A DNA stretch of 64,000 bases from Diphasiastrum complanatum (GCA_029204225.1 CM055115.1:10284361-10348360), one strand, 5' to 3'. Numbered from the stretch's first letter, positions 43,346-56,117 are shown. A program made the numbers and translations. The notes: generated by a model not told the origin, from the letters alone.

Positions 43346-44204
43346 TGAAGGATGCTCAAAATTATTATTCAGAAATGCTTAAATTAAATTGATGTTTTTG
43401 ACACACAAATTCTATATCATTTTGAGAATCGCAAAAGAGCCAAGTGACAAAAAAATGAGTTGTTACTGAATATCAATTTCTTTTAGAAGTTTTGTGCAAG
43501 GTTTGTCTTTTGAAGAAAAATGCATTTCTTGGTAAAATGATTTCAATTTCCAACATCAATTTTTCATTTTAAAAAGGGATGGCAAGACATTGCTATTTGC
43601 TCTTCTTGCTAGCTTCCAGAGACCAGGTTGTTATTTCTTTTGTTTATTCCAGAACATATTATTCCAAACCAGGTTGTTTATTATTTTGTTTATTCCAGAA
43701 CAGCACAAGGAGTCAACATTGCCACTGCTAAGAGGTCTTAGGCAAGAAAAAACATCTTGCTGCCTGCAATACAATACAGAATCTGGAGTACTGAACATTT
43801 AAAACGCTTGGCTCTCACCCTTAGTCTTTTGAACACTACTGCCTAAATAGTCTAAAATCCAGAAGCCCCCAATCTGGCTCCAAATGTCCTATTTATACTT
43901 TTGTTAGGTTATTGCAATCCAGTATCGCAACCCTTCGTAATGACCGCAAGTGGTCGTTTCAGCTTCGCATAGAGACCGCATGGAAAACACAATTGATGAC
44001 CTTGTGGTCACTTACAAACTGTTCGGGTTCCTCCCTAGTATGACTAAACGTTAACTAACATATCAACTCTAACTTCATAAATGTCCTACCATGACGTCTC
44101 CTAACATCAAGACCTTACAACATAATTACATCTTTATGTAAATAAAACTCCAACTACATAACCAACAATCCTACACTTACATTACCAACCACATATTTAC
44201 AATG
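43346..44204 (-). repeat. LTR-like sequence, first unit of a tandem duplication
   Basis: 43346-43650 recurs at 44840-45175. From 43650 the sequence is the inverse of 31740-32250, including the reverse TATAAATA-type box (decayed, near 43890-43902). No gene seen. Confidence 0.6.
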
Positions 44205-44665
44205 TCCATTGTTATGGCCAAAAAGGCCTAACACATATTCCGCGGCGGGAAAAACAGTTCATCTCCCAGCTTTCTTCTGTCGCTTCCTCTTTTTGACGTC
44301 TTTGCTATTGTGTTCACTCTCACTTTCACTTGATGTATGCATTCCTGAACAATGAGTCACAGATTAACCTCTGCCCTGTGCATCGATCGTAATTGGTTTG
44401 TATCTTTCCATCATACGTGTGAAGGCCCTTGGTTTTCGTGAGGGGGTCGTCAATCCATACCGCAATGGCTTGAGTTAGAGATTTTGATAATCATCTATGA
44501 TGCCTGATACCAATCGTGGTGTTTGCTTTGTCAACATTAGTTTGTTTAGCCATTCAATGGTGATTGGTGTGTAGGTTTTATTCAAGAATAGATCCGACGT
44601 TTGATTCGTCGCAATTGCTATAAAATGGTGAAACTATAAGGTCTCGTATGTTACGGTTTATTGGG
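44205..44665 (-). pseudogene. Repeated ORF of unknown family, copy 2
   Basis: Minus-strand match to 31306-31695: TPITIEWLNKLMLTKQTP, ITIDAQGRG and the acidic/basic C-terminus with RKRQKKAGR. More broken than the other copies. Confidence 0.6.
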
Positions 44666-45179
44666 TTCCCTTGTTGGCCTTTCTTTTAGTGATGCAACCG
44701 TCGGTCTGTTGTACTTGCTTATCGATTTGTGTCATCTACAAATTATTCTATTATTACAAAAAGTCTTTTTTTAACAAATGATACGACAGGTTGATAGGCG
44801 GTATGGACCAGTCGTATCATTGGTAGTATATGAGACCCGAGAACGATCCCACATATTGATGTCTAGTATGAAGGATGCTCAAAATTATTATTCGAAAATG
44901 CTTAAATTAAATTGTTGTTTTTAACAGACAAATTCTATATCATTTTAAGAATCGCAAAAGAGCCGAGTGACAAAAAAATGAGTTGTTACTGAATATCAAT
45001 TTATTTTAGAAGTTTTGTGCAAGGTTTGTCTTTTGATAAAAAATGCATTTCTTGGTAAAACATCAATATTTCAATGTAAAAAGGGATGGCAAGACATTGC
45101 TATTTGCTCTTCTTGCTAGCTTCCAGAGACCAGGTTGTTATTTCTTTTGTTTAATCCAGAACGTATTATTGTTGGAGCT
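44666..45179. repeat. Start of the second unit of the tandem duplication, with palindrome remnant
   Basis: 44725-45170 matches 43200-43660, including a degraded form of the 39-bp palindrome at 44782-44820. No gene. Confidence 0.7.
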
Positions 45180-45981
45180 TTTCCAAATCGTTTGGAGGTG
45201 CATTATGTAGTCGCAATGTTGCAAGCAAATTATGGCAACAAAACTCTTAATAAACTATGAACAACCCCCCTAAAGGTAATTAGTGCATTCATATATTGTA
45301 GCCCATTGCAATAGTACTGAACAACCAATTAACAGAACATCGCTATTATAGAACCTAGAACTAACCATCAAAAAGAAAGGTAGATACAAGGAAATAACAT
45401 TGCTAAATTGCGTTTCCTAGACTGACTACCAAACATAGTCAACATTTCCAAACACATAAAATTACAAACTGAACAGCAAACAAAGTCAACATTGCCACTG
45501 CAAAGAGGTCTTAGGCAAGAAAATTCATCTTGCTACCTGCAGTACAATATAGAATCTGTAGTACTAAACATTTTAAATGCTCGGTTCTCACCCTCAGTCT
45601 TTTGAATATACTATTGCCTAAACATAAATCTAAAAGCCCCCAATCTGGCTCCAAATGTCCTATTTATACTTTTGTTAGGTTATTGCAATCCAGTATCGCA
45701 ACCCTTCGTAATGACCGCAAGTGGTCGGTCAACTTCGCATAGAGACCACATGGAAACCACAATTGATGACCTTGCGGTCATTTACGAACTGTTCGGGTTC
45801 CTCCCGAATATGACTAAACGTTAAATAACCTATCGACTTTAACTTCATAAATGTCCCACCATGACGTCTCCTAACATCAAGACCTTACAACATAATTACA
45901 TCTTTATGTAAATAAAACTTCAATTACATAACCAACAATCCTACACTTACATTAACAACCACATATTTACAATGTCCATTG
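45180..45981 (-). repeat. LTR-like sequence, second unit
   Basis: Inverse of 31720-32480 nearly end to end, including about 320 bp that the first unit lacks. No gene. Confidence 0.6.
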
Positions 45982-46440
45982 TTATGGCCAAAAAGGCCTA
46001 ACACATATTCCCCAGCGGGAAAAACCGAGTTCATCTCCCAGCTTTCTCTTTTTGACGTCTTTGCTATTGTGTTCACTCTCACTTTCACTTGATGTATGCA
46101 TTCTTGAACAATGAGTCACGGATTCACCTCTGCCCTGTGCATCAATCGTAATTGGTTTGTATCTCTCCATCATAGGTCGTGATGTCCAAACCCTTGGTCT
46201 TGGTGAGGGGGTGGTCAATCCATACCGCAATGGCTTGAGTAAGAGATTCTGATAATCATCTATGATGTCTGATACAAATCGTGGTGTTTGCTTTGTCAAC
46301 ATTAGTTTGTTTAGCCATTCAATGGTGATTGGTGTGTAGGTTTTATTCAAGAATAGATCCCACTTTTGATTCATCGCAATTGCTATAAAATGGCGAAACT
46401 CTAAGGTCTCGTATGTTACGGTTCATTGGGTTCCCTTGTT
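45982..46440 (-). pseudogene. Repeated ORF of unknown family, copy 3 (fullest)
   Basis: Open from 46374 to 45982. Upstream codons (TYETLEFRHFIAIAMNQKWD) extend it to about 46440. It carries the same TPITIEWLNKLML block and acidic patch, but the basic end is shifted out of frame by a short deletion in the KRKRQKK codons. No family is recognised. Confidence 0.55.
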
Positions 46441-47554
46441 GGCATTTCTCTCTCACAAAGATCCATTTATGCCCTTTGATCTTGGGCTTGATTGGGAAGC
46501 ACGTCTAGCTTCATTAACAATGTAGAAATCATGCATCTACTACACATAGAAGATGTAAACTCAAAAAGAACTTGTCTACAACAACGATACAACAATAGTA
46601 CTCAAACATGGGAACTCATACGCATAAGAAAAATGCCATTCTATACACAAGAATCCACTATATCATCACAAATATGCAAAAAATGGATGTAGAACCCAAA
46701 GAGATGTCTTTCATAAGAATGAATGAGAGAAGAATGAGGGAGTCTATGAGTTTCTCCCATACTTGTATGCCTATTTATAACAACCTCTAGCCCTATTTGG
46801 ATGCTCTTACACAAGCTTATCTACTTATGGAAGTTGCTAGATCTCTTCCAAACCCTAGATCTAAGATGACTAGATTCAATGCATCTCTAGTAACCAATTA
46901 GAGTAGGTCCAAATTCGACCTTATCAACTTGCCTAAGTTGTCAGAAATAGTAAATCCACTATTATTGGGCCTTATTAACTTTATAAAGTCTATTTCTAAG
47001 ATAAAAATGCATATTGGCCTCAAAATTCTCAAATAAAATAAACTTGACTAAGCTATAATAGTAGATATTGATTCACACCTCAACTAGTTGTACCACACAA
47101 CTTTGACAAAAATTTAGAATAATCTCCATCCTAAGTAAGACCTTCTTCCTATGGTTTTATAATAGCTTTCATAATTGATATACATAATAGTGTCCACATT
47201 GGATGCTTCACTATTTCTTACATCAATTTTACATATCATGATGTAACTAGAACATAAAAAACCAAATAGAATGTAAATGGAATGATTTCTCCATGCTTTT
47301 GTGGCCAAAAATTCTTATGAAGTACCATGTGTCCCTAATAAACTATGTCTCGGTAGAGCTTAACCTCAGGATGAGGGAAGTTGGATGATGCTATAAGAGA
47401 CAATGCCTATAGTCTTCTTTCCAAAAAGATAATGAAATATGCATAGTGATACTATTAGTGGGCATTTGATTTGCAATAGCTTTTCTCTAGCTCAAGTATT
47501 AGTTTGTGTGTGCACTATTTGCTCTTATTCTCAAGGTGATTGATATTACGTTAC
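46441..47554. other. Noncoding; LTR-like promoter in inverse orientation
   Basis: 46441-46500 matches 38510-38570 inverted. A reversed TATA (CTATTTATAAC, near 46770) suggests a minus-strand LTR promoter. The rest has no recognisable gene. Confidence 0.3.
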
Positions 47555-48840
47555 GACATTTCTTTCTTAATCTAGTTGGATTTCCTATTGTGTTTTTCTC
47601 ACCCTAGATACAAGTAGATTAATTAAGTTCTCTATATTTTTTGCTCTTGTCACCATCTTCACATATTGTTATATTAAAGTGATAAAGAGCTTTTTAATGA
47701 ATTTAATTCATCAATTTAGATACATAAGCCTTCTATCTTAAATATTTAGTCTTGAAATAGAAAACCGTGAGGTTCATTCTTTACAATGGATTCTTGTTCA
47801 TGCCTAATCACTGCTTATATGACATCTCATCTACAAAGCAGGATATTTGACTAACATAAAACAACATTATGATTTTTCCATGTTCATTTGACATTACACC
47901 CTAATAATTTCTCAACTTTCCGCATACACAACACAACTATTGCCTTTCGGTGAAGAGTGCATTGCTTTGGCATATAGACCGTAATCACTTTCTTTCAATT
48001 CACTATTGCTTTTGTATCCACCGTAATAAGACCGCTTCTAGACTGCAATCGTTTCGTTCGTGGTTGCCTTTGGTTCATCCAACTTCATCTCAAACCGTAA
48101 TAGACTGTAACCGTTGACTTGGTGGTTGCCTTCGGTCTTCTTTCATCCAAAATTGCAACTCGCTATCTTGTCACCAAATCATCTTCACATAATGTCATAT
48201 TAAAGTGATACAAGAACTAGAACTTTTGCTGAATTTAATTCATCAATTTAGATATATAAGCCTTCTATCTTAAATATTTACTCTTGGAATAGATGTCAAT
48301 GAGGTTGATTCTTTACAACTGATTCTTGTTCATGCCTAATCATTGCTTATATGACATTTCATCTACAAAGTAGGATATTCGACTAACATGAAAAAACATT
48401 ATGATTTTTCCATGCTCAATCTATATTTAATGTGTTCCCATATTCTCCATAGATATCTATGATAAATGATTATTAAGCAACATTCATCCTATCACAACAT
48501 GCTATGTCTCCAATGTAGACATGAAATGCTCTCTCAATTTGTTTTATGAACAATGAACTTGCACTACATACTATATTCTACATGCATGATTTTGATGACT
48601 GGAGCTCTCATGTTATGATTATGACATGCAATGTGCTATTTATCTATTGAAATGCATATCATGAAATTTCTAACAACTTTAAGCGACAAATACAAAGCAA
48701 CATATTCAATAATCATAATCACAACAAGTGTTGCAGCTCATGAGATGCCCTAACTAAATTTTTTTTTATTCAATTATCTTCTGAGAAAAATCTCTCATTC
48801 GAGAGTACACCTCTTTAAAAGCATTTGTACTGGATCTAAT
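47555..48840. repeat. AT-rich repeats including a 190-bp direct duplication
   Basis: 47690-47880 repeats at 48235-48420 (GAATTTAATTCATCAATTTA, AGCCTTCTATCTTAAATATT). Two to three minisatellite units lie between them at 48020-48170. No gene. Confidence 0.75.
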
Positions 48841-49972
48841 TCTTTAAATGCAATCAATCTCCTCACAATTCTCAAATAAGATCACTAATCTCTCTCACAT
48901 AATCATGAGTATTCATAGCCATTTCATCTTATGCAATCATAAGCTCTATGTTTGGCACAATTGTAAATTCTCTCATGCACGGTGTTCTTCCAGCCTTATG
49001 GATATCTCTCTTCTCTACATCACCCCTCATTCTGACCTCTTAGGTCATTCACCATGGTTCACTCGAGCTAACACACAAATATATGTTGCTCTAATTTTGT
49101 GATCTTGAAGAGGTGGGAGCCGTTCTCAAGTTTTTAATCAGATTCGTACCATTCTTTATTCCAAAAAGAAAACTTTATATTTGGAACATGAAAGGTGATG
49201 TTCCAAGTTAAAAATCTAACCAGCCCATGCAAACTTTTGACAAAAAGCAATTTGCATTAACTTCTCCAGGCGTATTGGTCATATTGTTTGATACAAACAA
49301 CATAAATTTGATGTTTGCCATGCATCAATGTGAAATAAATCATTTGAGATATCATACTTAATATAGAATTTAACTGTGAACTTGCTAAAATTACACTACA
49401 TGTGTTATATATGCATCCCTTGGTCCACTAGCATTAGATGCGTAAACAAGATATCCATGTCTAAAATATCTTATCATTGTAATTTTGTTACACAAAGGCA
49501 TTGACACAAATATCTTGAATGAAAAACATGAGTGTCAAAGGCTGCTGGATATAACAAACTAACTAGCTAGTTTTTAAATCTAGATTGCCTTGGAATTATG
49601 GAATAAAGACATGTTCCTGCAATAAAGCCATGAGGGGGTTTTGTTCACACATACCCTTATAATTTTAGAAAGTGACTCTAAACTTGTAGTCTAAAGAATA
49701 GTATGAGTATGTCCTTTTATAAGTCAAACATATGCAGAAAATCGATTCCATTCAGCTATCTAAAGCCTTGCGGATGCGACCATATATATCAGATCTTTTT
49801 AGGTATATTCATATATATATGAAAGCTCCCCGCAAAAGCAGTCGGTCCCAACTTTTCAGATATGTACACAAATATACGGATTACGCAACTCTGAAACTCA
49901 GATGAGGTAATTCGATGCAAACGAGCTTCGGATGTTGCTAGATTTACCATTCGTCCAGTTACGGCTTCACGT
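48841..49972. other. No gene seen; 3' flank of the TPD1-like gene
   Basis: AT-rich. The frame at 48848-49102 has no motif. The TPD1-like 3' untranslated region and polyadenylation signals should lie in the last few hundred bases; nothing decisive is visible. Confidence 0.4.
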
Positions 49973-50991
49973 TTAGACAAAGTCCGCAGATTTCAGCCGT
50001 ATACTATACATGTACTCGTTTGCATAAACGATACGAATAATTCGAAATCGTCGAAGAGGTTTCCCATCTAAGACGAGGCAATCGTCGGTACTGCAGCGAC
50101 GGAAAATTTTGGGATCCACCAGCTTGTATGATGCGAATTGGCCGCAATAAACATGAACATTATACGGCCGCATAGTCTTCTTTGAGCGGCAAGTATTCAC
50201 TATCTCCAGTGCAAATTCAGGGATCCCATCTGCACTAAAGCCTAAATAGTGCTGAGAGAATCTAATATCTTTTCCCGAACATACGTAGTGCCCTGTAGGT
50301 TGCAGTAAAGAGGAGCTTATACTCAAACGCATGGATTAGATCTCACTCTCAAAATATATCACTATATCGGGAATATCAGGCACCCACGTGATATTCTGTT
50401 GAATTTATGTGAGGTTTGGATCGAATAAGGCGGTTACCTGATGTATGACGCGCCGAGCGGTTTGCATCTTTGCTGTGTATCGCGTCGTCAGAAGCTGAGT
50501 TGAAGATGCTTCCTATCGGAGCTTGCATATTCATACCTGCAAAACCTTCGTTGAAATATTCCAGGAACCTAGTTCGGAAATGACAGATAAAGGTACCAAT
50601 ATGATGATGGCAGCAAACTTATCAACTACGTCACGTTGGCATTATCAATGAAAACAGACACAAAAATTATTCCCATGTCCAACTGCACAGCAGGCATGTT
50701 AATGAGCTCCAACTATTACAGCAGCAAAATCTGTATATCAGGGCGAAGCTAAATTCAAAGTCGGAAGCAATACATAACTTAAAAAATTTCCATATGAACA
50801 GCTCAGAGGAATCGTGAAACAAATACCAACAACAAGCATGACCACGTAGATTTTAATATATAAATAGTAGTAGCAAACGAAAAGCGCATACCAGGCATAG
50901 TATCAACGGCTGGAGAGGCAGTATTAAACAAGCACAGAAAGATGAAGGGAACAGCAGCACACGCTGCTAAATGCATACCCGAGTTCCGCAT
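49973..50991 (-). CDS. TPD1-like secreted protein, three exons
   Basis: Exons 50991-50892, 50536-50438 and 50292-49973 join in frame (100+99+320 = 519 nt, 172 aa), with GT..AG introns of 355 and 145 bp, both phase 1. Exon 1 encodes a signal peptide (AACAAVPFIFLCLF). Exon 3 encodes the TPD1 domain: VCSGKDIRFSQ, DGIPEFALEIVNTC, VHVYCGQFASYKLVDPKIF, DDCLVLDGKPL, VYANEYMY. TPD1 of Arabidopsis is a small secreted ligand of the receptor kinase EMS1/EXS for tapetum fate; relatives occur across land plants. Length fits the family. Two usual cysteines seem absent: the second of the CxxxC pair and the last before the stop. An extra Cys precedes DDC. An upstream in-frame ATG (51009) is possible. Confidence 0.8.
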
Positions 50992-51404
50992 GTTATAAGC
51001 AAGATCCATAGATTCGGTGATCGACTGTGACAGCACAGATGCAACTCTACTATCATGCAAAGAGAGGATTAGAGTATGTAAGAACAAGCTCACGAGCGTC
51101 GTCAACTATCAGGAAGGACTGAGTGTAAAGGCCAAAGAACGAAGAGCGGCTGCAGCTGCTGCTGCTTAGAAAGAAAAGAGTGAGGGAAGGCCACGCAAAT
51201 TAGATAAGGTTTAATAATGAATGCTACTCTAAAAGCATCGCCATATGCGCCATACGTCATCTTCTTCAGCTTATCACAAGGTTGATCTAAGCCACGTGGT
51301 AGGCACTTTAACCCAAGCAAATTCAATGTATAAATTGTTAACAAAATTAATATCTACAGCAGAAGATTAATGCATGCTATGAATTAATGCATTCCATGAT
51401 CCAT
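50992..51404 (-). promoter_or_regulatory. Upstream region of the TPD1-like gene
   Basis: About 400 bp between exon 1 and repeat copy D. It is duplicated at 41346-41755. It holds an unexplained minus-strand frame (51344-51102). The gene's promoter must lie here or inside the adjoining repeat. Confidence 0.4.
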
Positions 51405-52030
51405 GATCTTACCGAATTTTCGGTGATTGCCAATGTAACCGAATTTTATATTAATATAATATGATGTTTGAGACATTTTTCAGGTTCTCCTTTCATCCAG
51501 CCTATGTGAAAATCAGAGACTGGCCATTATATTCGAGTACCTAGTACCTGGAGATTTGGAAAATGTCAAGAATTTTCGACAAAGACCAACATTCTTCCCC
51601 AACCGATCTTTTTGGACCAAAAACATCAATTATAAGCCGAATGATAAATACCATCACCAAAAACTTGGTGTGTATCAAATATCACACTAGGACAATGGGC
51701 CACAGGACCAAAATGGGCAAAATCTTCATACTTAAGGAAGTACCTAAATGCATAGGCGCCACCCAAAGATCAATTATCAAGAAGGACCGGAAAAATGTCA
51801 AAGATCGTCTGAATTTAAGAGGATGCCGACAAAATGTGAAATACCGGGCATAAGACCTTGATTCATGTATACAAAATGGACATTTCTGGTAGATGAGAAC
51901 ATTGACCCTCATGGGCCATGTACTTTGGTCATGGGTCCACAATGCCATTTAAGAGTCCACATGGCACAAAGCCAAAAAGTCTAAATGAAGCTTTGAAAAT
52001 GAGATGTTGAATGGTCAAAGGGTAGGACGA
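51405..52030 (+). repeat. H3-ULP element spacer, copy D
   Basis: Matches copies B and C. Abuts the upstream region of the TPD1-like gene at the position where copy C abuts the exon 1 duplicate. Confidence 0.7.
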
Positions 52031-55000
52031 AATGAAAAATCGAAAGGTTGGATATACATGCATGGCCAGCCTCACGCAAACAGAACCAGATCGAGAACTA
52101 GCTCTGTATATCATTTTGCTTTCATATTTGTTTTATCGCGTAGCCTTGCAGAGGTGGGATGGTGATATTTCTTCTTTACGTAATTTGTTGAGGGTGATGG
52201 TGACCAACTTTCCTTTCATGAGAGCCGAAAGAATCGTGGAACTGATCGTTGTGTTCGAGAATTTCTTGAGTTGATCTGTCAAAATCACTGTCGCAGAGCC
52301 AACACATATGAAAGATGAAGAGTGTGGTAGATTTCAATGTGTTCATGGAGAGATATGTAGCTGAAGGCATCTCATTTACTCTGAGTAACTGAGTAACGTC
52401 AGTACTGTTGAATATCCTGTTTCCAAGAGTATTGATGACCCAAGTACGTAAGAGCTTCAAGGGAATGGTACTTTGATTATGAGAATGATAGATTACTGGT
52501 TAAGTCTACTCCTGCTCAAGAGCTGATATGGGCAGCGTCTCAGAGCTCCAAATTTTGATTGAGATTTGTGGAGGCTGCATACTAAGCGATTGATGCAGAT
52601 CATGATCACTGACGGACGGGATAGGGAGATAAATCCTAGTTGACAACGTGGGCATCCTCTGAACCCTTGTTGACTCACAGAAGTATCATCATGTTTCTCT
52701 CTATCCTCCATGAAAGATTTGCGGCATTCCATCGCTACTGCTGCAGCTGAGAACAATCGTCATTGACCATCCTCATAGTGTGAATACCACTCAGTTTTCA
52801 GTCGAGTTTCAGTTTATGGTGCGATCATTTGAAGAGAACATTGTTTCAGTACCTACATGAGCATGATTGCATTAAGCAGCACCTATCGGGCCTGAGCAAA
52901 CATCACTACTTTGATGTGAAACTGAGAGATTACCTTCAATCGATCTCTATGGGAGTGCTCACCGTGCATTTAAGTAGTTGTATTATGAGTACTGGTCTGT
53001 AATGATCTTACATCACATTTGAAGTATGTATTCTCAGTATACTTTTATCTATCTCTATATAGTGATGAGATAACTAATTTCATGATGAATCCTATCAAAG
53101 CACTGATCCATATGTGCAAATATGAGTATAGACTTTTTAATGATTCTGAGGAAGTTCTGCATGATGACTTGTTCGTATTCCTGCTAATTAAGTGCATTCC
53201 ATAGATGTTTGAATACTGAATATCAAACATCGGTCTATGAGAGAGTGAGAGCTTTGATATCAGGCTACTAAAACCAGCGAGGAATCGCTATCAGCAATGG
53301 ATATTCTGAGTGAGAATAACTCCAAATCCTAGGACTGATTTGAGCAAATGTTAACTCCATCACTGATATGGTGACCCATTCAGAATGTATGTCTGATTAT
53401 CATTGAAGAGCCATCATTGAACTAGAGCTGTCATTGTTGTCTGCTATGGAGCAATCGAAGGATGTTGTCTTTGTTGCTTTGTCGATTGAAACTTGCTAAA
53501 CACAGTTTGTAGAAGACTGATGAGGAAGCTGATATCAAGCTGTCCGTGAACTGCATTAGCTCACTTTGGATCCTACACGACTATCAGTCATTCTGGCAAC
53601 CAGTCTGCACTTAGGAGCAACACTTCTTGGTGTCTACAACGTGAACTCCAACAACACTACACACTCCCGAAAGCCTAACCTTTGCATGATTGGTCTCTAA
53701 TTTCCTACGGGTGAACTCCAACAACACTACACACTCCCGAAAGCCTAACCTTTGCATGATTGGTCTCTAATTTCCTACGGGCTAGAGCTGGAGGAGACCT
53801 GAGAAGAGAACCTCATGTGTAAGTTTCCTCATTTTGTTCTCACACTTTGCTACCTGCGTATTCAATCTGTGATAGATGATGCAATTGTGTATGTCATAGA
53901 TGTCGCAGAAGTGATTACAGCTTCATATTGAAAAATCTTTAATGCATATTGTTTTCTTCCATGTCTTCATAAAGAAAGATTATAGCATGCTAAAAGAACT
54001 CATAGACATTGTATTGTTATGTCTCAGGGGAAAGTTAAATGCAGGATAGTTGTGATTTGAGGTGATGATAGTTTTAGACTCTAGCAGGATTGCTAGTTTG
54101 CTCAGAATGATTGCTTTTTGCTCTGAATGCATGGAGAAAGCCTTTAAGGAATGTTGCTTGAGTGAATGTGATGAATGAATTGAGCAAGTCATCCTTGTCT
54201 CCTTGGAACACAAGAGTGAGGTTAAGCTCACTGTGGTTGGAACACACTACATGAGTTAAGAACAAACCTATTGTCGATCTTCATCTAGAACCACAATAGT
54301 CAAGATAACCCGTTGGAACACACGGTTCTTGACTATTCACTGTCAGCCATCTACTAACCAAGATGGTTGGGGAATTGCACACTACACTTGAACAGCTCCT
54401 ATGAATATTTAGATGGAAGGGGTGTACTTAACGAATACTTTGGAAAAGGGTCATATAATACAGCCATGATTCACTACCTAATGACAATAAGCATCGAGAA
54501 TGTTTCGTCCAAGCCCTCCCATAGGTCCTAATATTCCGCTGCTACACCTTATATGTATATCACCATACTTACAGGCCTTAAAATAATGTATAAACAACCG
54601 ACTGTGTCCATCTTTGGTGCTGCTAGGTTAGCAGAGATCCTAGCAACTCCAGAGCCCTGCATATTACCATTGCTAGATTATGGTAGGACTAGGGATGTCT
54701 GTATTCTGATCCTCTTATAGAAACGTTAGAAGCCCACACATGCATAGATGTTTATGTGAATGATTATTGATTAAGGAGTGTTAGTTATATTGAGAGCTCA
54801 TGTCAGATAAGCAGTCAACTAGTATATGGCCTACACCTCAAACCCAAGGAGGTATTGCCCCGTAGTCGGAATAATTGGATGGGCTTCACTAGAACTGATA
54901 TCATTAGACACCACCATTGAAATTGTAAGGGCTGGGGATTTAGCCATTGAAGTTGAGAATGAGGGATTTGGAGTCAAAATATCCGTATACATCTGAATGA

Positions 55001-55165
55001 ACGACTCATGGGTCTTGGTAGCAACACACTCCATAGAACTTCAAAGTGCTATTAGGACGAGATCTGAGCCTGGATTGTTATGACAGATTGTGAGAGCTAG
55101 CTTTACCAGGTGACTTCTTCCAGTTGAGTAGAAATGGAAGGGTTTATCATTATTTCTATTCCAGG
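52031..55165 (+). pseudogene. ORF3, copy D
   Basis: Follows copy B stretch by stretch up to TTATCATTATTTCTATTCCAG (near 55165). Contains the same exon-like pieces: 52032-52271, MESVVDF-type near 52320 (decayed), DEITNFMMNPIKALIHMC (53060-53200), LHLGATLLGVYNVN (near 53620), YFGKGSYN-type (near 54430) and LISLDTTIEIVRAGD (near 54900). A 73-bp piece is doubled at 53645-53785. Both copies have different stops. Confidence 0.5.
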
Positions 55166-55380
55166 GCGGCTCCATTGGAACAATTTCCATTTCTGTTACA
55201 TCTTCAATCATAGAAACTATAGCAGATCCAATAATTGTGGCATCAGAAAAAACACTTTGTATTCCATTAACATTCATTAATAGCTTATGTTTGTTACATA
55301 GGGCCATCAAGCCGTTGAAGAGGGAACCCTCATAGTTAAGAATAAATTCCCTCTTCAACGGTAAAATGACTCAGTAAAAT
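55166..55380 (-). pseudogene. Unknown coding-like fragment inserted in copy D
   Basis: About 210 bp open on the minus strand (GSLFNGLMALCNKHKLLMN, SVFSDATIIGSAIVSMIED), absent from copy B. Codon composition and hydrophobicity look like real protein, but I recognise no family. It is placed exactly between the direct and inverted parts of ORF3. Confidence 0.4.
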
Positions 55381-56117
55381 GACTCAGTTGGTGGCTCAAC
55401 AGTAAAATGTGCAGTGCAGGACACCCTTTTCCTTGAAACTCAAAAAGAAATCTAAGACCAAAGAGACTGTTATGGCATTTCTCACTCAGGGGATCAAAGC
55501 TAAGGGGAAAACAACATAACAAGATACAGCACCACTATGTGTTCAGTGTCGTGTTGTTACGAGAATGGTCATACACGTCTCAACCACAAAGCTAACTAGG
55601 GGATCCCTGACATATTCTATCGACCAAGTCGTACCTCTATAGCTAATAGAGGTTTTCCAGGCCTCTAGAGACATAGCCTATAAAGGGCTATACTCACTTC
55701 CTCAGTCTTCTTGAAACTCACGACCTGCACTAATGATATCTTGCTCGCTTGCGAAGTTCCACAACTACCTCCTTCTCGTATTCTTCTCGACGATCTCTTC
55801 CAGAATCCTTGATGATATCATTTAAGTTCTTTAACACATACTCTGGCAATGGATCGGGAAACCCTAGACGCAATTCAGTATGTTGGGTAAAGGATCATCC
55901 TAACACTTTCCACATAGAACCTTCACTCAACTCATACAAGGGAACTACAGTCGGCATTATCTCTAACTCTGAACAGTCTATCTCCAACTAGAAGATGTCT
56001 ATGGTAATCCTTGGAATAGAAATAATGATAAATCCTTACATTTCTACTCAAAACGGTGCACAAATAGCGAAGAAGTGGTTTCACTATTCCACTGGGCACG
56101 TTGTTGGGAGTTGACAA
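55381..56117 (-). pseudogene. ORF3 3' portion in inverse orientation, copy D
   Basis: The inverse of 12270-12870: YHYFYSKDYHRHLLVGDRLFRVR (56030-55960), then the MSLEAWKTSISYRG stretch (near 55670). Same coding frame as in copy B, confirming that strand. Together with the direct part ending at 55165 it forms an inverted junction. Confidence 0.6.

Noticed and set aside
48848-49102. 84-aa ORF as a gene
   Set aside because: No motif, no second copy, no start context; length is within chance for AT-rich sequence.
51102-51344. Extra upstream exon of the TPD1-like gene
   Set aside because: The frame does not join in phase with exon 1, has no clear acceptor link, and the signal peptide already begins at 50991. 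Left as an unexplained frame.
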